Assembly: GCA_004554205.1 (NCBI GenBank) | Contig: SFNH01000052.1 | Coordinates: forward strand, 1-11,891 | Direction of reading: 5' to 3' | Length of the DNA: 11,891 nucleotides | DNA from: Clostridium sp. | GTDB taxonomy: Bacteria > Bacillota > Clostridia > Lachnospirales > Lachnospiraceae | In this document: one piece after another, positions 4,743 through 11,891 of the stretch | How positions within the stretch are numbered: the stretch's first letter is position 1 | Layout: each line of letters begins with the position of its first letter | The notes under the pieces: model-generated | Seen by the model: only the letters and a program-made list of their open reading frames with translations | The model's database searches: none | What the model was told of the DNA's origin: nothing | Made by a program: the position numbers and the translations under genes

Positions 4743-5150
4743 ATGACAACGCCAGACTGGGTATTTTCCAGAGCCATTCATTTGATGGACGAGCAGAACG
4801 AGTCGAGCGGCGCAACGTCGACGCAGGACACGCAGGAATACCGGCTTCGGACGCTCAGCATTCTGAACGTTCTGCGGCATGAGTTATTTCCATATTCCGA
4901 TACATTCCAGACTGGAGAGGACGGAAAGAGGGCGATCTGCCCGGAGCTGAAAGACTTCTCCGACGAGATCGGGCTGGACGATGTGATTGCGCAGGGAATC
5001 ATGCCCTACGGGCTGGCGGCGCACCTTCTTCTGGGGGAGAACGACTCGATGGCGAGTTTTTTCAACGAGCGTTATTCCGAATTGGTTGCGACGCTCGCGG
5101 CGAAGAAACCCTCCGTATGGGAGGAAATTACCCCATATTACGGTTTTTAG
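4743..5150 (+). CDS. Putative head-tail connector (adaptor) protein
   Basis: This 135-residue protein is mainly helical, with the core ELKDFSDEIGLDDVIAQGIM (68-87), YGLAAHLLLGEND (89-101), and a C-terminal helix FFNERYSELVATLAAKK. The pattern of an RTLSILNVLRHELFPYSD helix, then a short loop, then LDDxIAQGxxPYGLAAHLLLGEN resembles small phage head proteins that I recall from Firmicute phages, often annotated as hypothetical or as connector-like. Helical proteins of this size in a head gene cluster are commonly adaptors that sit under the portal. AGGAGG at 4732-4737 gives it a good start. A 59-nt gap follows before the scaffold gene. The role is inferred from position and fold pattern, not from a diagnostic motif. 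Confidence 0.6.
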   Translation: MTTPDWVFSRAIHLMDEQNESSGATSTQDTQEYRLRTLSILNVLRHELFPYSDTFQTGEDGKRAICPELKDFSDEIGLDDVIAQGIMPYGLAAHLLLGENDSMASFFNERYSELVATLAAKKPSVWEEITPYYGF

Positions 5151-5209
5151 ACAACGGGCTACCAGACCCGTGAATACGCCCTACCAGAGGCGAAAACAGG
5201 AGGAAGAAA

Positions 5210-6073
5210 ATGAACGAGTTTATGGATGAAGAATTCGGAGTTGATCTGAGCGATATTGTTTCCGAAGACGACGGCAACCAGACCGAAGAGGAAACGAGCG
5301 AAGAAGTAGCCGAAGAATCTGAAACCACGCAGGAACCGGAGGACACAGAACCGGAAGAGCAGGAGAAACCTGATGAAAAGCCGCAAGAGGCTGCGCAGGA
5401 AGAACTGTTCGACCTCAAGTTCAACAAGGAAATCCGGCAGGTAAACCGCCAGCAGGTCACGGAGCTTGCACAAAAGGGCTTGAACCATGACCGCATTTTG
5501 GAGCAGAGAGACCACCTGCAACAGGAAAATGCCGAGCTTTTGAAGTTCAAGCAGGACAACGAGGCAATCATCAGTCTGCTGGACGCAGCAGCACAGAAAT
5601 CCGGCACGGACAGAAACACATTTTTACAGTCTGTGCGGGAGAACGCCTATGTTTCGCAGGGCTTGAGCCGGGACGCAGCCCACGAGCGCGTTCTTCGGGA
5701 AGACGCAGAACAGCGGCTTTCCAGAACGGAGCGGCTCGAGGAAGAGCGGAGCCGGAATCAACAGTCTCAGCAGGAGCAGGAACAGGCGCGGCAGCAGGAC
5801 ATCGAGCGGTTCTTGAAGCTCTACAAGGACGTCGACCCCGGTCAGATTCCAAAGGAAGTCTGGGACGACGTCAGAAACGGGGAGACCTTGGTCTCCGCCT
5901 ACGGTCGGTATGAAAACCGGCAGCTCGCAGAGAAAAACAGAAAGCTTCAGGAGAGCATCAACGCCATGAAGCAAAACGAGAAAAACAAGCAGAAAAGTAT
6001 CGGTTCCGCGAAAACAGAAGGAAAGGAGACGGCGAAGGACCCGTTCCTTGAATACCTGTTGAGCGACGATTGA
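5210..6073 (+). CDS. Capsid scaffolding protein
   Basis: This 287-residue protein should act as an internal chaperone that shapes the procapsid and is lost before DNA filling. Residues 13-66 are very acidic and probably disordered. Residues 67-95 hold the LFDLKFNKEIRQVNRQQVTE segment often seen at this place in scaffolds. Long heptad-rich helices follow at 95-125 and 155-200 (Gln- and Glu-rich), and a basic C-terminal region lies at about 240-275, ending in EYLLSDD. Such basic C-terminal helices bind the coat protein in well-studied scaffolds. No protease motif is visible. It lies directly before the major capsid gene, the usual place, with AGGAGG at 5198-5203 and 13 nt between its stop and the next start. 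Confidence 0.85.
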   Translation: MNEFMDEEFGVDLSDIVSEDDGNQTEEETSEEVAEESETTQEPEDTEPEEQEKPDEKPQEAAQEELFDLKFNKEIRQVNRQQVTELAQKGLNHDRILEQRDHLQQENAELLKFKQDNEAIISLLDAAAQKSGTDRNTFLQSVRENAYVSQGLSRDAAHERVLREDAEQRLSRTERLEEERSRNQQSQQEQEQARQQDIERFLKLYKDVDPGQIPKEVWDDVRNGETLVSAYGRYENRQLAEKNRKLQESINAMKQNEKNKQKSIGSAKTEGKETAKDPFLEYLLSDD

Positions 6074-6086
6074 CAGGAGGTAAAAA

Positions 6087-7157
6087 ATGTCGAAAACCAT
6101 CAATCTTGCGGAAAAGTATTCCGACAAGGTACAGGAAAGATTTTATCAGGATTCTCTGACGCAGAGTTCCTTCTCGAAGGACCTCGACATGGAATTTGTC
6201 GGTGTCAGAACCGTCAAGGTCTATGACCCGGACGTCGCGCCGCTGAACGATTATACCCGCTCCGGCTCGAACCGCTACGGCACGCCGCAGGAACTGACGG
6301 ATAACATCTATGAGTTCCAGATGAAGCAGGACAAGGCGTTCACCTACACCATCGACAAAGGCAACGCAAAAGAGCAGTTCAACATCAAGACTGCTGCAAC
6401 GACGCTCAAGAGACAGATGCGTCTTGTCGTGACCCCGTTCATCGATAAGTACCGCTTTAATCTCTGGGCAACGAAGGCTGGTCTTCACACGGCATTGAGC
6501 GCTGCTCCGACGAAGTCCACGATTGCAGGTATGATCATGGATGCCACCTGCGCACTCGACGACAAGTTTGTCCCGCAGGAAGGAAGAACGCTGTACATCC
6601 GAAACGATATGTACAAGCATCTCAAGCTCTGCGACGAGTATGTCAAGCTCGAGGGCATCGGCACGAAGGCGCTTGTCAAGGGCGTTGTGGGCGAGTTTGA
6701 CGGCATGCCCGTCAAGAAGGTCCCGTCCAGCTATCTTCCGGCAGATGTATACTTCATGATCGTCTTCAAGAATGCGGCGATTTCCCCGATGAAGCTGAAC
6801 GATTACAAGATTCACACCGACCCGCCTGGCATCTCCGGCGATCTGGTTGAAGGTCGCGTCATGTTTGACGCTTTCGTGAAGCCCACGAAGGCAGACGGCA
6901 TCTACGTCGCCTGCAAGACGGGGACTGTAGCGGCAGACCCGACAATCGTCATTGCGTCGAACAGCGCGACGATTACTTCGGAGACATCCGACGCGGTGAT
7001 TCTCTACACCACGGACGGCAGCGACCCGCGTTTCAGCGATACCGCGAAGACGTACTCGGGAACCAGCAAGCCGACGCTTGCTTCTGGCGAGACCATCCGT
7101 GCGGCAGCGACGAAGACCGGCATGTACTGGTCCGGCGTGGCAGAGGGCACGAACTGA
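6087..7157 (+). CDS. Major capsid protein with C-terminal chitobiase/Ig-like domain
   Basis: This 356-residue protein is probably the HK97-fold shell subunit. Residues 1-270 carry the fold: N-terminal arm, the DDKFVPQEGRTLYIRNDMYK segment typical of coat proteins (158-177), and the VGEFDGMPVKKVPSSYLP segment (201-218). Residues 283-353 (PTIVIASNSATITSETSDAV, then ILYTTDGSDPRFSDTAKTYSG, then SGETIRAAATKTGMYWSGVA) match the pattern of the chitobiase/beta-hexosaminidase C-terminal-like domain (YTTDGSDP core), a small beta-sandwich found on surface proteins. It would probably protrude from the capsid as built-in decoration. Scaffold precedes it, and AGGAGG at 6075-6080 with 6-nt spacing is the strongest start in the region, as expected for a highly made protein. 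A short terminator follows. Confidence 0.9.
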   Translation: MSKTINLAEKYSDKVQERFYQDSLTQSSFSKDLDMEFVGVRTVKVYDPDVAPLNDYTRSGSNRYGTPQELTDNIYEFQMKQDKAFTYTIDKGNAKEQFNIKTAATTLKRQMRLVVTPFIDKYRFNLWATKAGLHTALSAAPTKSTIAGMIMDATCALDDKFVPQEGRTLYIRNDMYKHLKLCDEYVKLEGIGTKALVKGVVGEFDGMPVKKVPSSYLPADVYFMIVFKNAAISPMKLNDYKIHTDPPGISGDLVEGRVMFDAFVKPTKADGIYVACKTGTVAADPTIVIASNSATITSETSDAVILYTTDGSDPRFSDTAKTYSGTSKPTLASGETIRAAATKTGMYWSGVAEGTN

Positions 7158-7161
7158 GTAT

Positions 7162-7185
7162 AAGGGCAGCGCAAGCTGCCCTTTT
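7162..7185 (+). terminator. Short GNRA-loop terminator after the capsid gene
   Basis: AAGGGCAGC (7162-7170) pairs perfectly with GCTGCCCTT (7175-7183) around the tetraloop GCAA, and only four Ts follow (7182-7185). It sits four bases after the capsid stop and 17 nt before the next start. The short T tract suggests partial termination, which would give more capsid mRNA than downstream tail mRNA; the stem could also protect the capsid mRNA 3' end. Confidence 0.8.
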
Positions 7186-7202
7186 CCCAAATTGGAGGAA
7201 GT

Positions 7203-8987
7203 ATGGCAAAAATCGTAACTTCGGATGTCGCGAAGGTTTTACAGATTCAGAAGTTTCTTGGACTCAATGAATCAAAGGACGGCGACACGCAGCTGAAGGT
7301 CGGCGAGGCGTCCAGAATGGAAAACTGGCAGATTACGCCGCAACACCATTTGAAAGTGCGCCCCGGCATGCAGGCAATCGAGACCTTCCAGGGGGCTGTG
7401 CGCGGGCTGTGGCACGGCTTTGTTGCAGGGGAAGAAATTACACTTTGCGCGGCGGATGGCGGCGTGTGGAAGATTTCCGAAGGCAAGACAAAGCTTGGGA
7501 ACATTACTGACGCGCCGACAACGTTTTTTGGGTTCAACAACAAGGTCTATATGCTCAACGGGCATGAGTATCTGTCGTGGGACGGCACGGGAAGCGTACA
7601 GACCGTAGAAGGGTATATTCCGCTGGTAGTGACGGCGGCATCTCCGAAGGGCGGCGGCACGACGCTGGAGAATGTGAACCGGCTGACTGGAAAGAAGCGC
7701 GTCCGATTTTCAGCGGATGGAGAGTCTACAAAGTATGTCCTGCCGGAAGGCGAGCTTCTGAGCATTGACCAGATCTATGTGGACGGCGCACTTATGCAGA
7801 GCTCGCAGGTCACGAAGGACACGACCGGCGGCACGGTAACGTTCTCGAGCGCGCCGCAGACAGGGAACAACAATGTCGAAATTTATTATACCGCGCCAAA
7901 CGAGCTTCGCTCGCAGGTCACAAAGATGCGGTATTGGGAATTTTTCAACGGAGCGAACGATACCAGAGTGTTTCTCTACGGAGACGGCACGGCAAAGGCG
8001 CTGTATTGCGGCATTACGGAAGCGGGCGTTGCTTCGGCAGAGTATTTCCCGGACCTCTATGAAATGCTGGTTGGCGATGAAAACACGCCGATTACGGCAA
8101 TGGTCAAGCACTATGACAGACTGCTGACCTTTAAGCCGGGCAGCGTCTATGCCACAGAGTATTCCGCAACGACGCTGGCAGACGGCGTGGTCACGGCTGG
8201 ATTTTATACGATTCCACTGAACCGGGAGATCGGCAACGAGGCGCCGGGGCAGGTCCGACTGGTCTACAACTTCCCGCGCTCGATGTACGCAAATGCGCTG
8301 TATGACTGGAAGATGACGTCTTCCACGGTCCGAGACGAGAGAAACGCAAAGCTTGTCTCCGAAAAGGTGCGCAGCACCTTGCAGAGCGCAGACCCGGAAA
8401 AGGTATTTATTTTTGATGACGACAGCAAACAGGAATATTACGTGTTCCTGAACGATACGGCAGGCACGGCACTGGTTCACCGGTATATAGAAGACGTCTG
8501 GTATAAATACACGAACCTCAAGGTTGTGTGCGGATGCAGAGACGGCAACGATGTGTACTTCGGGACCTCAGATGGAAAGCTGGTTTTGTTTGACGAGCTG
8601 GTCCACAACGATCTCGGGCAGGAAATCAACTGTATCTGGGAAAGCGGAAACATGGACTTCGGCTCGGACTACCAGAGAAAACACAGCTCTGTCATTTGGG
8701 TCAGTCTGAAACCGGCGGCTGGCGCGAGATGCACGGTCTCGGCAAGGTCGGACCGGAAGAGCGAATACGCAGAGAAGACGGTAACGGCTCCGGTCCTGAA
8801 ATTTTCTTCGGTGGATTTCAACCATTTCACATTCAACACGAACACAAGCCCACATATGCGAAGGGTCAAGCTCAAGGTGAAGAAGTTTGTCTATTATAAA
8901 CTTCTGATTGATACCGTTTCGATTGCAAACGACGTGACGGTTCTGGGCGTTGATATGCGGGTGCGGTTCACCGGATATGTAAAGTGA
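7203..8987 (+). CDS. Tail/neck protein, propeller-like (stabilisation-protein type)
   Basis: This 594-residue virion protein is rich in beta strands, with repeated short GxxY/W and NGHEYLSWDGTG-type units typical of beta propellers. The N-terminus (QKFLGLNESKDGD, then ASRMENWQITPQHHLKVRPG, to about residue 55) is a pattern I recall from podovirus proteins that close or extend the portal channel, comparable in role to the P22 gp10 stabilisation protein. The interior holds strand-rich blade-like units, including YVFLNDTAGTALVHRYIEDVW and KYTNLKVVCGCRDGNDVYFG. GGAGG at 7194-7198 precedes ATG 7203. It lies between the capsid and portal genes. The link to the P22-type family is by resemblance only; a tail-hub role is an alternative. 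Confidence 0.65.
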   Translation: MAKIVTSDVAKVLQIQKFLGLNESKDGDTQLKVGEASRMENWQITPQHHLKVRPGMQAIETFQGAVRGLWHGFVAGEEITLCAADGGVWKISEGKTKLGNITDAPTTFFGFNNKVYMLNGHEYLSWDGTGSVQTVEGYIPLVVTAASPKGGGTTLENVNRLTGKKRVRFSADGESTKYVLPEGELLSIDQIYVDGALMQSSQVTKDTTGGTVTFSSAPQTGNNNVEIYYTAPNELRSQVTKMRYWEFFNGANDTRVFLYGDGTAKALYCGITEAGVASAEYFPDLYEMLVGDENTPITAMVKHYDRLLTFKPGSVYATEYSATTLADGVVTAGFYTIPLNREIGNEAPGQVRLVYNFPRSMYANALYDWKMTSSTVRDERNAKLVSEKVRSTLQSADPEKVFIFDDDSKQEYYVFLNDTAGTALVHRYIEDVWYKYTNLKVVCGCRDGNDVYFGTSDGKLVLFDELVHNDLGQEINCIWESGNMDFGSDYQRKHSSVIWVSLKPAAGARCTVSARSDRKSEYAEKTVTAPVLKFSSVDFNHFTFNTNTSPHMRRVKLKVKKFVYYKLLIDTVSIANDVTVLGVDMRVRFTGYVK

Positions 8988-8994
8988 GGCTTCT

Positions 8995-9225
8995 ATGGAA
9001 CTTATGATGTGCATTTTGCTGGGCATTCTCAGCATGTTCATTCTGCTGCATGGCTCGGTGCTGCTGCTGATTGCGGCGGTTGTCTGGAAAAGACGCCATA
9101 AGCAGGAAGCGTCGGAACCGGAGAAAACAGAAGAGGAACGGCGGGCAGAGGAGGAAATGAAACTGTTCAACGAAGGCGTTGCGAACATTCTTTCCTATGG
9201 GACCCCGAAGGAGAGAGATAGATGA
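8995..9225 (+). CDS. Small one-pass membrane protein
   Basis: This 76-residue protein has one long hydrophobic helix (residues 5-31: CILLGILSMFILLHG followed by SVLLLIAAVVW) with a positively charged stop, KRRHK (32-36), suggesting the C-terminus is in the cytoplasm. The rest is acidic and lysine-rich (EPEKTEEERRAEEEM, 41-55). GAGG at 8986-8989, overlapping the previous stop, serves ATG 8995; ATGs at 9004 and 9007 are possible alternatives. The gene ends in ATGA, its TGA at 9223-9225 overlapping the portal ATG at 9222. Placing a membrane protein between tail and portal genes is unusual. It may take part in DNA entry, exclude superinfection, or be a structural or lysis protein; the sequence does not decide. 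Confidence 0.7.
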   Translation: MELMMCILLGILSMFILLHGSVLLLIAAVVWKRRHKQEASEPEKTEEERRAEEEMKLFNEGVANILSYGTPKERDR

Positions 9226-10901
9226 AAAAACCGACACCGGAACTGGTTTACAAGCGATATGACAAGGGCGTGTCATTCAATACGCAGATCAATTTATACG
9301 ACACGGTCAAGGAAAATGAGAACTTCTTCATTGGAAAGCAGTGGGAGGGCGTGGAGTCAAACGGTCTTCCGACGCCGGTCTTCAATTTCCTGAAACGTGT
9401 GACGCTGTTCCAGATTGCAACCATCAGCTCGAACAACCTTTCGATGCAGGCAACGCCGCTGAACTCCACGTCGAGATATGAACTGGGCGATCTGGAACAG
9501 GTGACGGACGTTCTGAACAAGCAGTTCGCAGAACTTTTTGAACGCAACAAAATCGTGACGAAGGTCCGCGAGTTCATGCGAAACGCTGCGGTAGACGGAG
9601 ACGGCGCGACCTATTCGTGGTTCGACCCGGACATGGAGACCGGTCAGGAGGCAAAGGGCGGCATTGTCACGGAGATCATTGAGAACACCAGAATTATCTT
9701 CGGCAATCCGAACGAGCGAAACGTGCAGGAGCAGCCGTATGTGATTATTCCCATGCGCAAGCAGGTGGAGTATGTGAAGAATCTGGCAGAAAAGAACGGC
9801 GTCCGAAAGGACGATATCGATTCCATCAAGGCAGACTCCGAGGCATACGACAACAAAATGGACGCGCTGACCGACGACCGGGTGTCCATGTATGTGTATC
9901 TCTATAGGGATTTCGATACAGGGACCATCCACAGCTACAAGTGTACGCAGAACGTGGAGCTGGAAGCGGACAAGGACACGGAACTGAAATTTTATCCCAT
10001 TACGTGGATGAACTGGGATTATATTCAGGACTGCTATCACGGACAGGCGCTGATTTCGCAGCTGCTGCCGAACCAGAAGTTTGTGAATAAGGCGTTCGCG
10101 ATGGCGATGATCTCACTCATGACGACGGCGTACCCGAAGATTGTCTATGACAAAACCAGAATCCCCAAATGGGACTCTCGCGTCGGCGCGGCAATCGGCG
10201 TCAACGGCGGGGACATGAACTCTATTGCGAAGATCATTGACCCGGCGCAGATCAGCCCGCAGATCGGGCAGTTTATTGACCTTGCCGTCAACTACACGCA
10301 GAACTTTATGGGCGCGAGTGATGCGGCTTTGGGCGATACCAGACCGGATAACACGTCGGCAATTATCGCGTTGCAGAGGGCTTCCAATGCGCCATTGGAG
10401 CTTGTGAAGCTCAACATGTATGAATCCATTGAAGATCTCGGCAGGATTTATCTTGACATGATGCGCGTGTATTACGGCACACGGTATGTGCAGGTAAAGT
10501 TCCTTTCCAAACAGGAGATGAACAATCAGCCGCTTGGTATGAGCCTGCAGAACGAGGAATTCAACAAGCCGTTTGATTTCTCGATTCTCAATGAGATTCC
10601 GATGAGTCTTAAACTGGACGTGGGCGCGTCTTCTTATTGGAGCGAGATCACGACAGTGCAGACGCTCGACAACCTTCTGATGCAGGGGAAAATTGAGCTG
10701 GTTGACTACCTGGAGCGTATCCCGGAAGGATATGTTTCCAAAAAGCAGGAGCTGATTGATAAATTGAAGGGCATGCAGGCGCAGATGGTGGGGCAGCAGT
10801 CCGCCTCCCCGGTCATGGGGCAGGGACCGGAGGTTCCGGTTGAAGGCGGCAGCGGATATGGGCAGCTCCAGCGGGCGCTTAACAAAACGGGGGTGACTTG
10901 A
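9222..10901 (+). CDS. Portal protein
   Basis: This 559-residue protein probably forms the dodecameric ring at one capsid vertex, through which DNA enters and leaves. The start region (LYDTVKENENFFIGKQWEGV at 26-44, then LPTPVFNFLKRV at 49-60) is a recurring portal pattern. The wing and clip follow, and the C-terminal part holds the helical run DPAQISPQIGQFIDLAVNYT (340-359), GASDAALGDTRPDNTSA (364-380) and a long helix to about 418. AAGGAG at 9208-9213 precedes ATG 9222, which overlaps the stop of the membrane-protein gene. The C-terminus (520-559) is Gln- and Gly-rich and flexible. The end TGATG overlaps the fibre start at 10901. The length is usual for podovirus-like portals. Confidence 0.9.
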   Translation: MKKPTPELVYKRYDKGVSFNTQINLYDTVKENENFFIGKQWEGVESNGLPTPVFNFLKRVTLFQIATISSNNLSMQATPLNSTSRYELGDLEQVTDVLNKQFAELFERNKIVTKVREFMRNAAVDGDGATYSWFDPDMETGQEAKGGIVTEIIENTRIIFGNPNERNVQEQPYVIIPMRKQVEYVKNLAEKNGVRKDDIDSIKADSEAYDNKMDALTDDRVSMYVYLYRDFDTGTIHSYKCTQNVELEADKDTELKFYPITWMNWDYIQDCYHGQALISQLLPNQKFVNKAFAMAMISLMTTAYPKIVYDKTRIPKWDSRVGAAIGVNGGDMNSIAKIIDPAQISPQIGQFIDLAVNYTQNFMGASDAALGDTRPDNTSAIIALQRASNAPLELVKLNMYESIEDLGRIYLDMMRVYYGTRYVQVKFLSKQEMNNQPLGMSLQNEEFNKPFDFSILNEIPMSLKLDVGASSYWSEITTVQTLDNLLMQGKIELVDYLERIPEGYVSKKQELIDKLKGMQAQMVGQQSASPVMGQGPEVPVEGGSGYGQLQRALNKTGVT

Positions 10902-11891
10902 TGGCGTTACCGGCATTTGAGACAAACTTAAACATCATTCAGCAGCTGGAAGACGAGCCGAACGACGTCGGCGGACTGACTGCGGCAGAACTCAAGGCAA
11001 AGTTTGACGAGGCGGGTCTTACGATTCAGACATGGATTAACGAGACGCTGCTCCCGGCGATGATTGCGGCGAACCTCGTGTTTGCAAAGACAACGGATAT
11101 CCCAGCTGAGACGGTTCAGGCGGCGATTGAGAATGTGCAGGAATCCAGTGCTGCAGCAACTCAGGCGCTGGGAAATACGCTTTCTTCGACGAAAGAGTCA
11201 CTGCAGGGGCAGATTACGGAAAACTATAATGCGCTGCACGAGGAACTTTTGCAGGCTGTTATAGGAAGTATCCCGGATACAAGCGTTACATACCGGAAAC
11301 TGGCTTCTGATATTACAACAATTCTTACAACGCTGCAAACGGGGCTTTCTCAGGCGCAGAGTAAGATCGAGGAGCTTGACGGGCGCGAGATTGTCATTGA
11401 CCCGGCGACGCAGACCGAAAATGGTCTTATGAGCGCAGCCGACAAGGTAAAGCTTGACGGCATCGCGGCGAATGCGACAAGAGTATTGGTAGACAATGCC
11501 TTATCTGAAACAAGTACAAACGCGATTCAGAACCGAGCGGTGCAGGCGGCTCTGGCAGAGCTGATGCAATCGATTTCTCAGGCACTTGAGGGGAAAGCTG
11601 CAAAAGTTCATACTCATACAAAAGCAGATATTACAGATTTGACGTTTGATGCAGCACCGACCGAAAACAGTCAGAATCCTGTCACGTCTGGCGGGATTTA
11701 TGCAGCGCTTCTCGGTATTAAGACGGCAACGCAGTACACCGGCACGCTCTTACGATGTAGACCCACAGTGGGACGTTGCTCTCTCGGGCACGGACCCGGA
11801 CGCGGACGCGGCGCTTTTGGAGGGCTTCGCTTTGATTCACAACTACGTGACCGGCGCGAACAGCCTGACCGCACAGTGCATCGGCGCTGCC
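10901..11891 (+). CDS. Tail fibre / receptor-binding protein (5' part, frame break near 11750)
   Basis: The gene starts at ATG 10901, overlapping the portal stop (TGATG), and runs off the window. Residues 1-52 (PAFETNLNIIQQLEDEPNDV, then LTAAELKAKFDEAGLTIQTW) are the usual virion-attachment start of such proteins in Firmicute phages. Coiled-coil stretches follow at 66-120 and 140-160. Fibre repeats then appear: NGLMSAADKVKLDGIAANAT (174-193), ALSETSTNAIQNRAVQAAL (200-218), KVHTHTKADITDL (235-247) and NPVTSGGIYAAL (259-270). After residue 283 the frame yields an unlikely Arg- and Gly-rich peptide, while the +1 frame reads YDVDPQWDVALSGTDPDADA and on to the edge, which is clearly protein-like. 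So one base is extra (or two missing) at about 11747-11751, or the sequence joins two genes there. Confidence 0.8.
   Translation, partial: MALPAFETNLNIIQQLEDEPNDVGGLTAAELKAKFDEAGLTIQTWINETLLPAMIAANLVFAKTTDIPAETVQAAIENVQESSAAATQALGNTLSSTKESLQGQITENYNALHEELLQAVIGSIPDTSVTYRKLASDITTILTTLQTGLSQAQSKIEELDGREIVIDPATQTENGLMSAADKVKLDGIAANATRVLVDNALSETSTNAIQNRAVQAALAELMQSISQALEGKAAKVHTHTKADITDLTFDAAPTENSQNPVTSGGIYAALLGIKTATQYTGTLLRCRPTVGRCSLGHGPGRGRGAFGGLRFDSQLRDRREQPDRTVHRRC

Noticed and set aside
5958..7190. 410-codon minus-strand frame opposite the capsid and scaffold genes
   Set aside because: It is a mirror of the biased codon use of the two plus-strand genes. It crosses the gene boundary, is Arg- and Leu-rich, and has no ribosome binding site.
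7710..8480. 256-codon minus-strand frame opposite the propeller-like protein gene
   Set aside because: It lies entirely inside a well-supported plus-strand gene, with low-complexity composition and no start signal.
10113..10925. 270-codon minus-strand frame opposite the portal
   Set aside because: This is a shadow of the portal gene; its residue mix (His, Arg and Leu-rich) is typical of antisense frames.
11744..11756. Programmed +1 frameshift in the fibre gene
   Set aside because: The CTC TTA C context has no stop or rare-codon pause, and Leu tRNA re-pairing on TCT would be poor, so nothing supports a programmed event.
11700..11891. A new gene starting at ATG 11700 in the +1 frame
   Set aside because: There is no ribosome binding site, and the first 17 codons are Arg- and Ser-rich and not protein-like. 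A frame break in the fibre explains the pattern better.

Overview
The window is a stretch of a tailed-phage genome (Caudoviricetes), either a free phage or a prophage. It carries a DNA-packaging and virion-structure module. The host is probably a gut-type Firmicute of the Clostridia. The reasons are strong AGGAGG-type ribosome binding sites, moderately GC-rich genes separated by AT-rich spacers, and protein families I recall from phages of such hosts (an inference without a search). The portal and a 594-residue propeller-like tail protein look podovirus-like. No integrase, lysis gene or tape-measure gene is visible, so lifestyle and tail type are not settled.

Layout: 1-50 is the tail end of an upstream gene that overlaps a dUTPase (47-460), followed by a small XRE-type helix-turn-helix protein (462-731). 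From 731 to 1989 lies a self-contained cassette. It starts with a bidirectional terminator, then an orphan 217-residue gene on the minus strand. Next comes a divergent promoter region with three AACGCATAT repeats, then a ribbon-helix-helix regulator (1593-1787), a 48-residue small protein (1790-1936) and a second terminator. Two of the three repeats lie exactly in the -35/-10 spacers of the two opposing promoters, so a compact autoregulated switch is likely.

From 1990 on the packaging and structural region begins. An AT-rich spacer ends in a possible promoter and a 57-nt hairpin close to the expected transcript start. Then come terS (2404-2802) and an unusual spacer of about 550 nt, dense with repeats, that separates terS from terL. 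This spacer holds a candidate antisense 47-codon gene with a very good ribosome binding site. After it come terL (3354-4733), a probable connector protein (4743-5150), the scaffold (5210-6073) and the major capsid protein (6087-7157). The capsid protein carries a C-terminal chitobiase/Ig-like domain. A short GNRA-loop terminator after it probably trims downstream expression. Then come the propeller-like tail protein (7203-8987), a one-pass membrane protein (8995-9225), the portal (9222-10901) and a tail fibre (10901 to the window edge).

The virion genes form one rightward block with very short gaps or start/stop overlaps. The scaffold and capsid protein would build the procapsid on the portal ring. 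TerS and TerL would then fill it with DNA, and the connector, propeller protein and fibre would close and equip the tail. The portal lies unusually late, after capsid and tail genes. The fibre shows an apparent reading-frame break near 11750, close to the end of the window.
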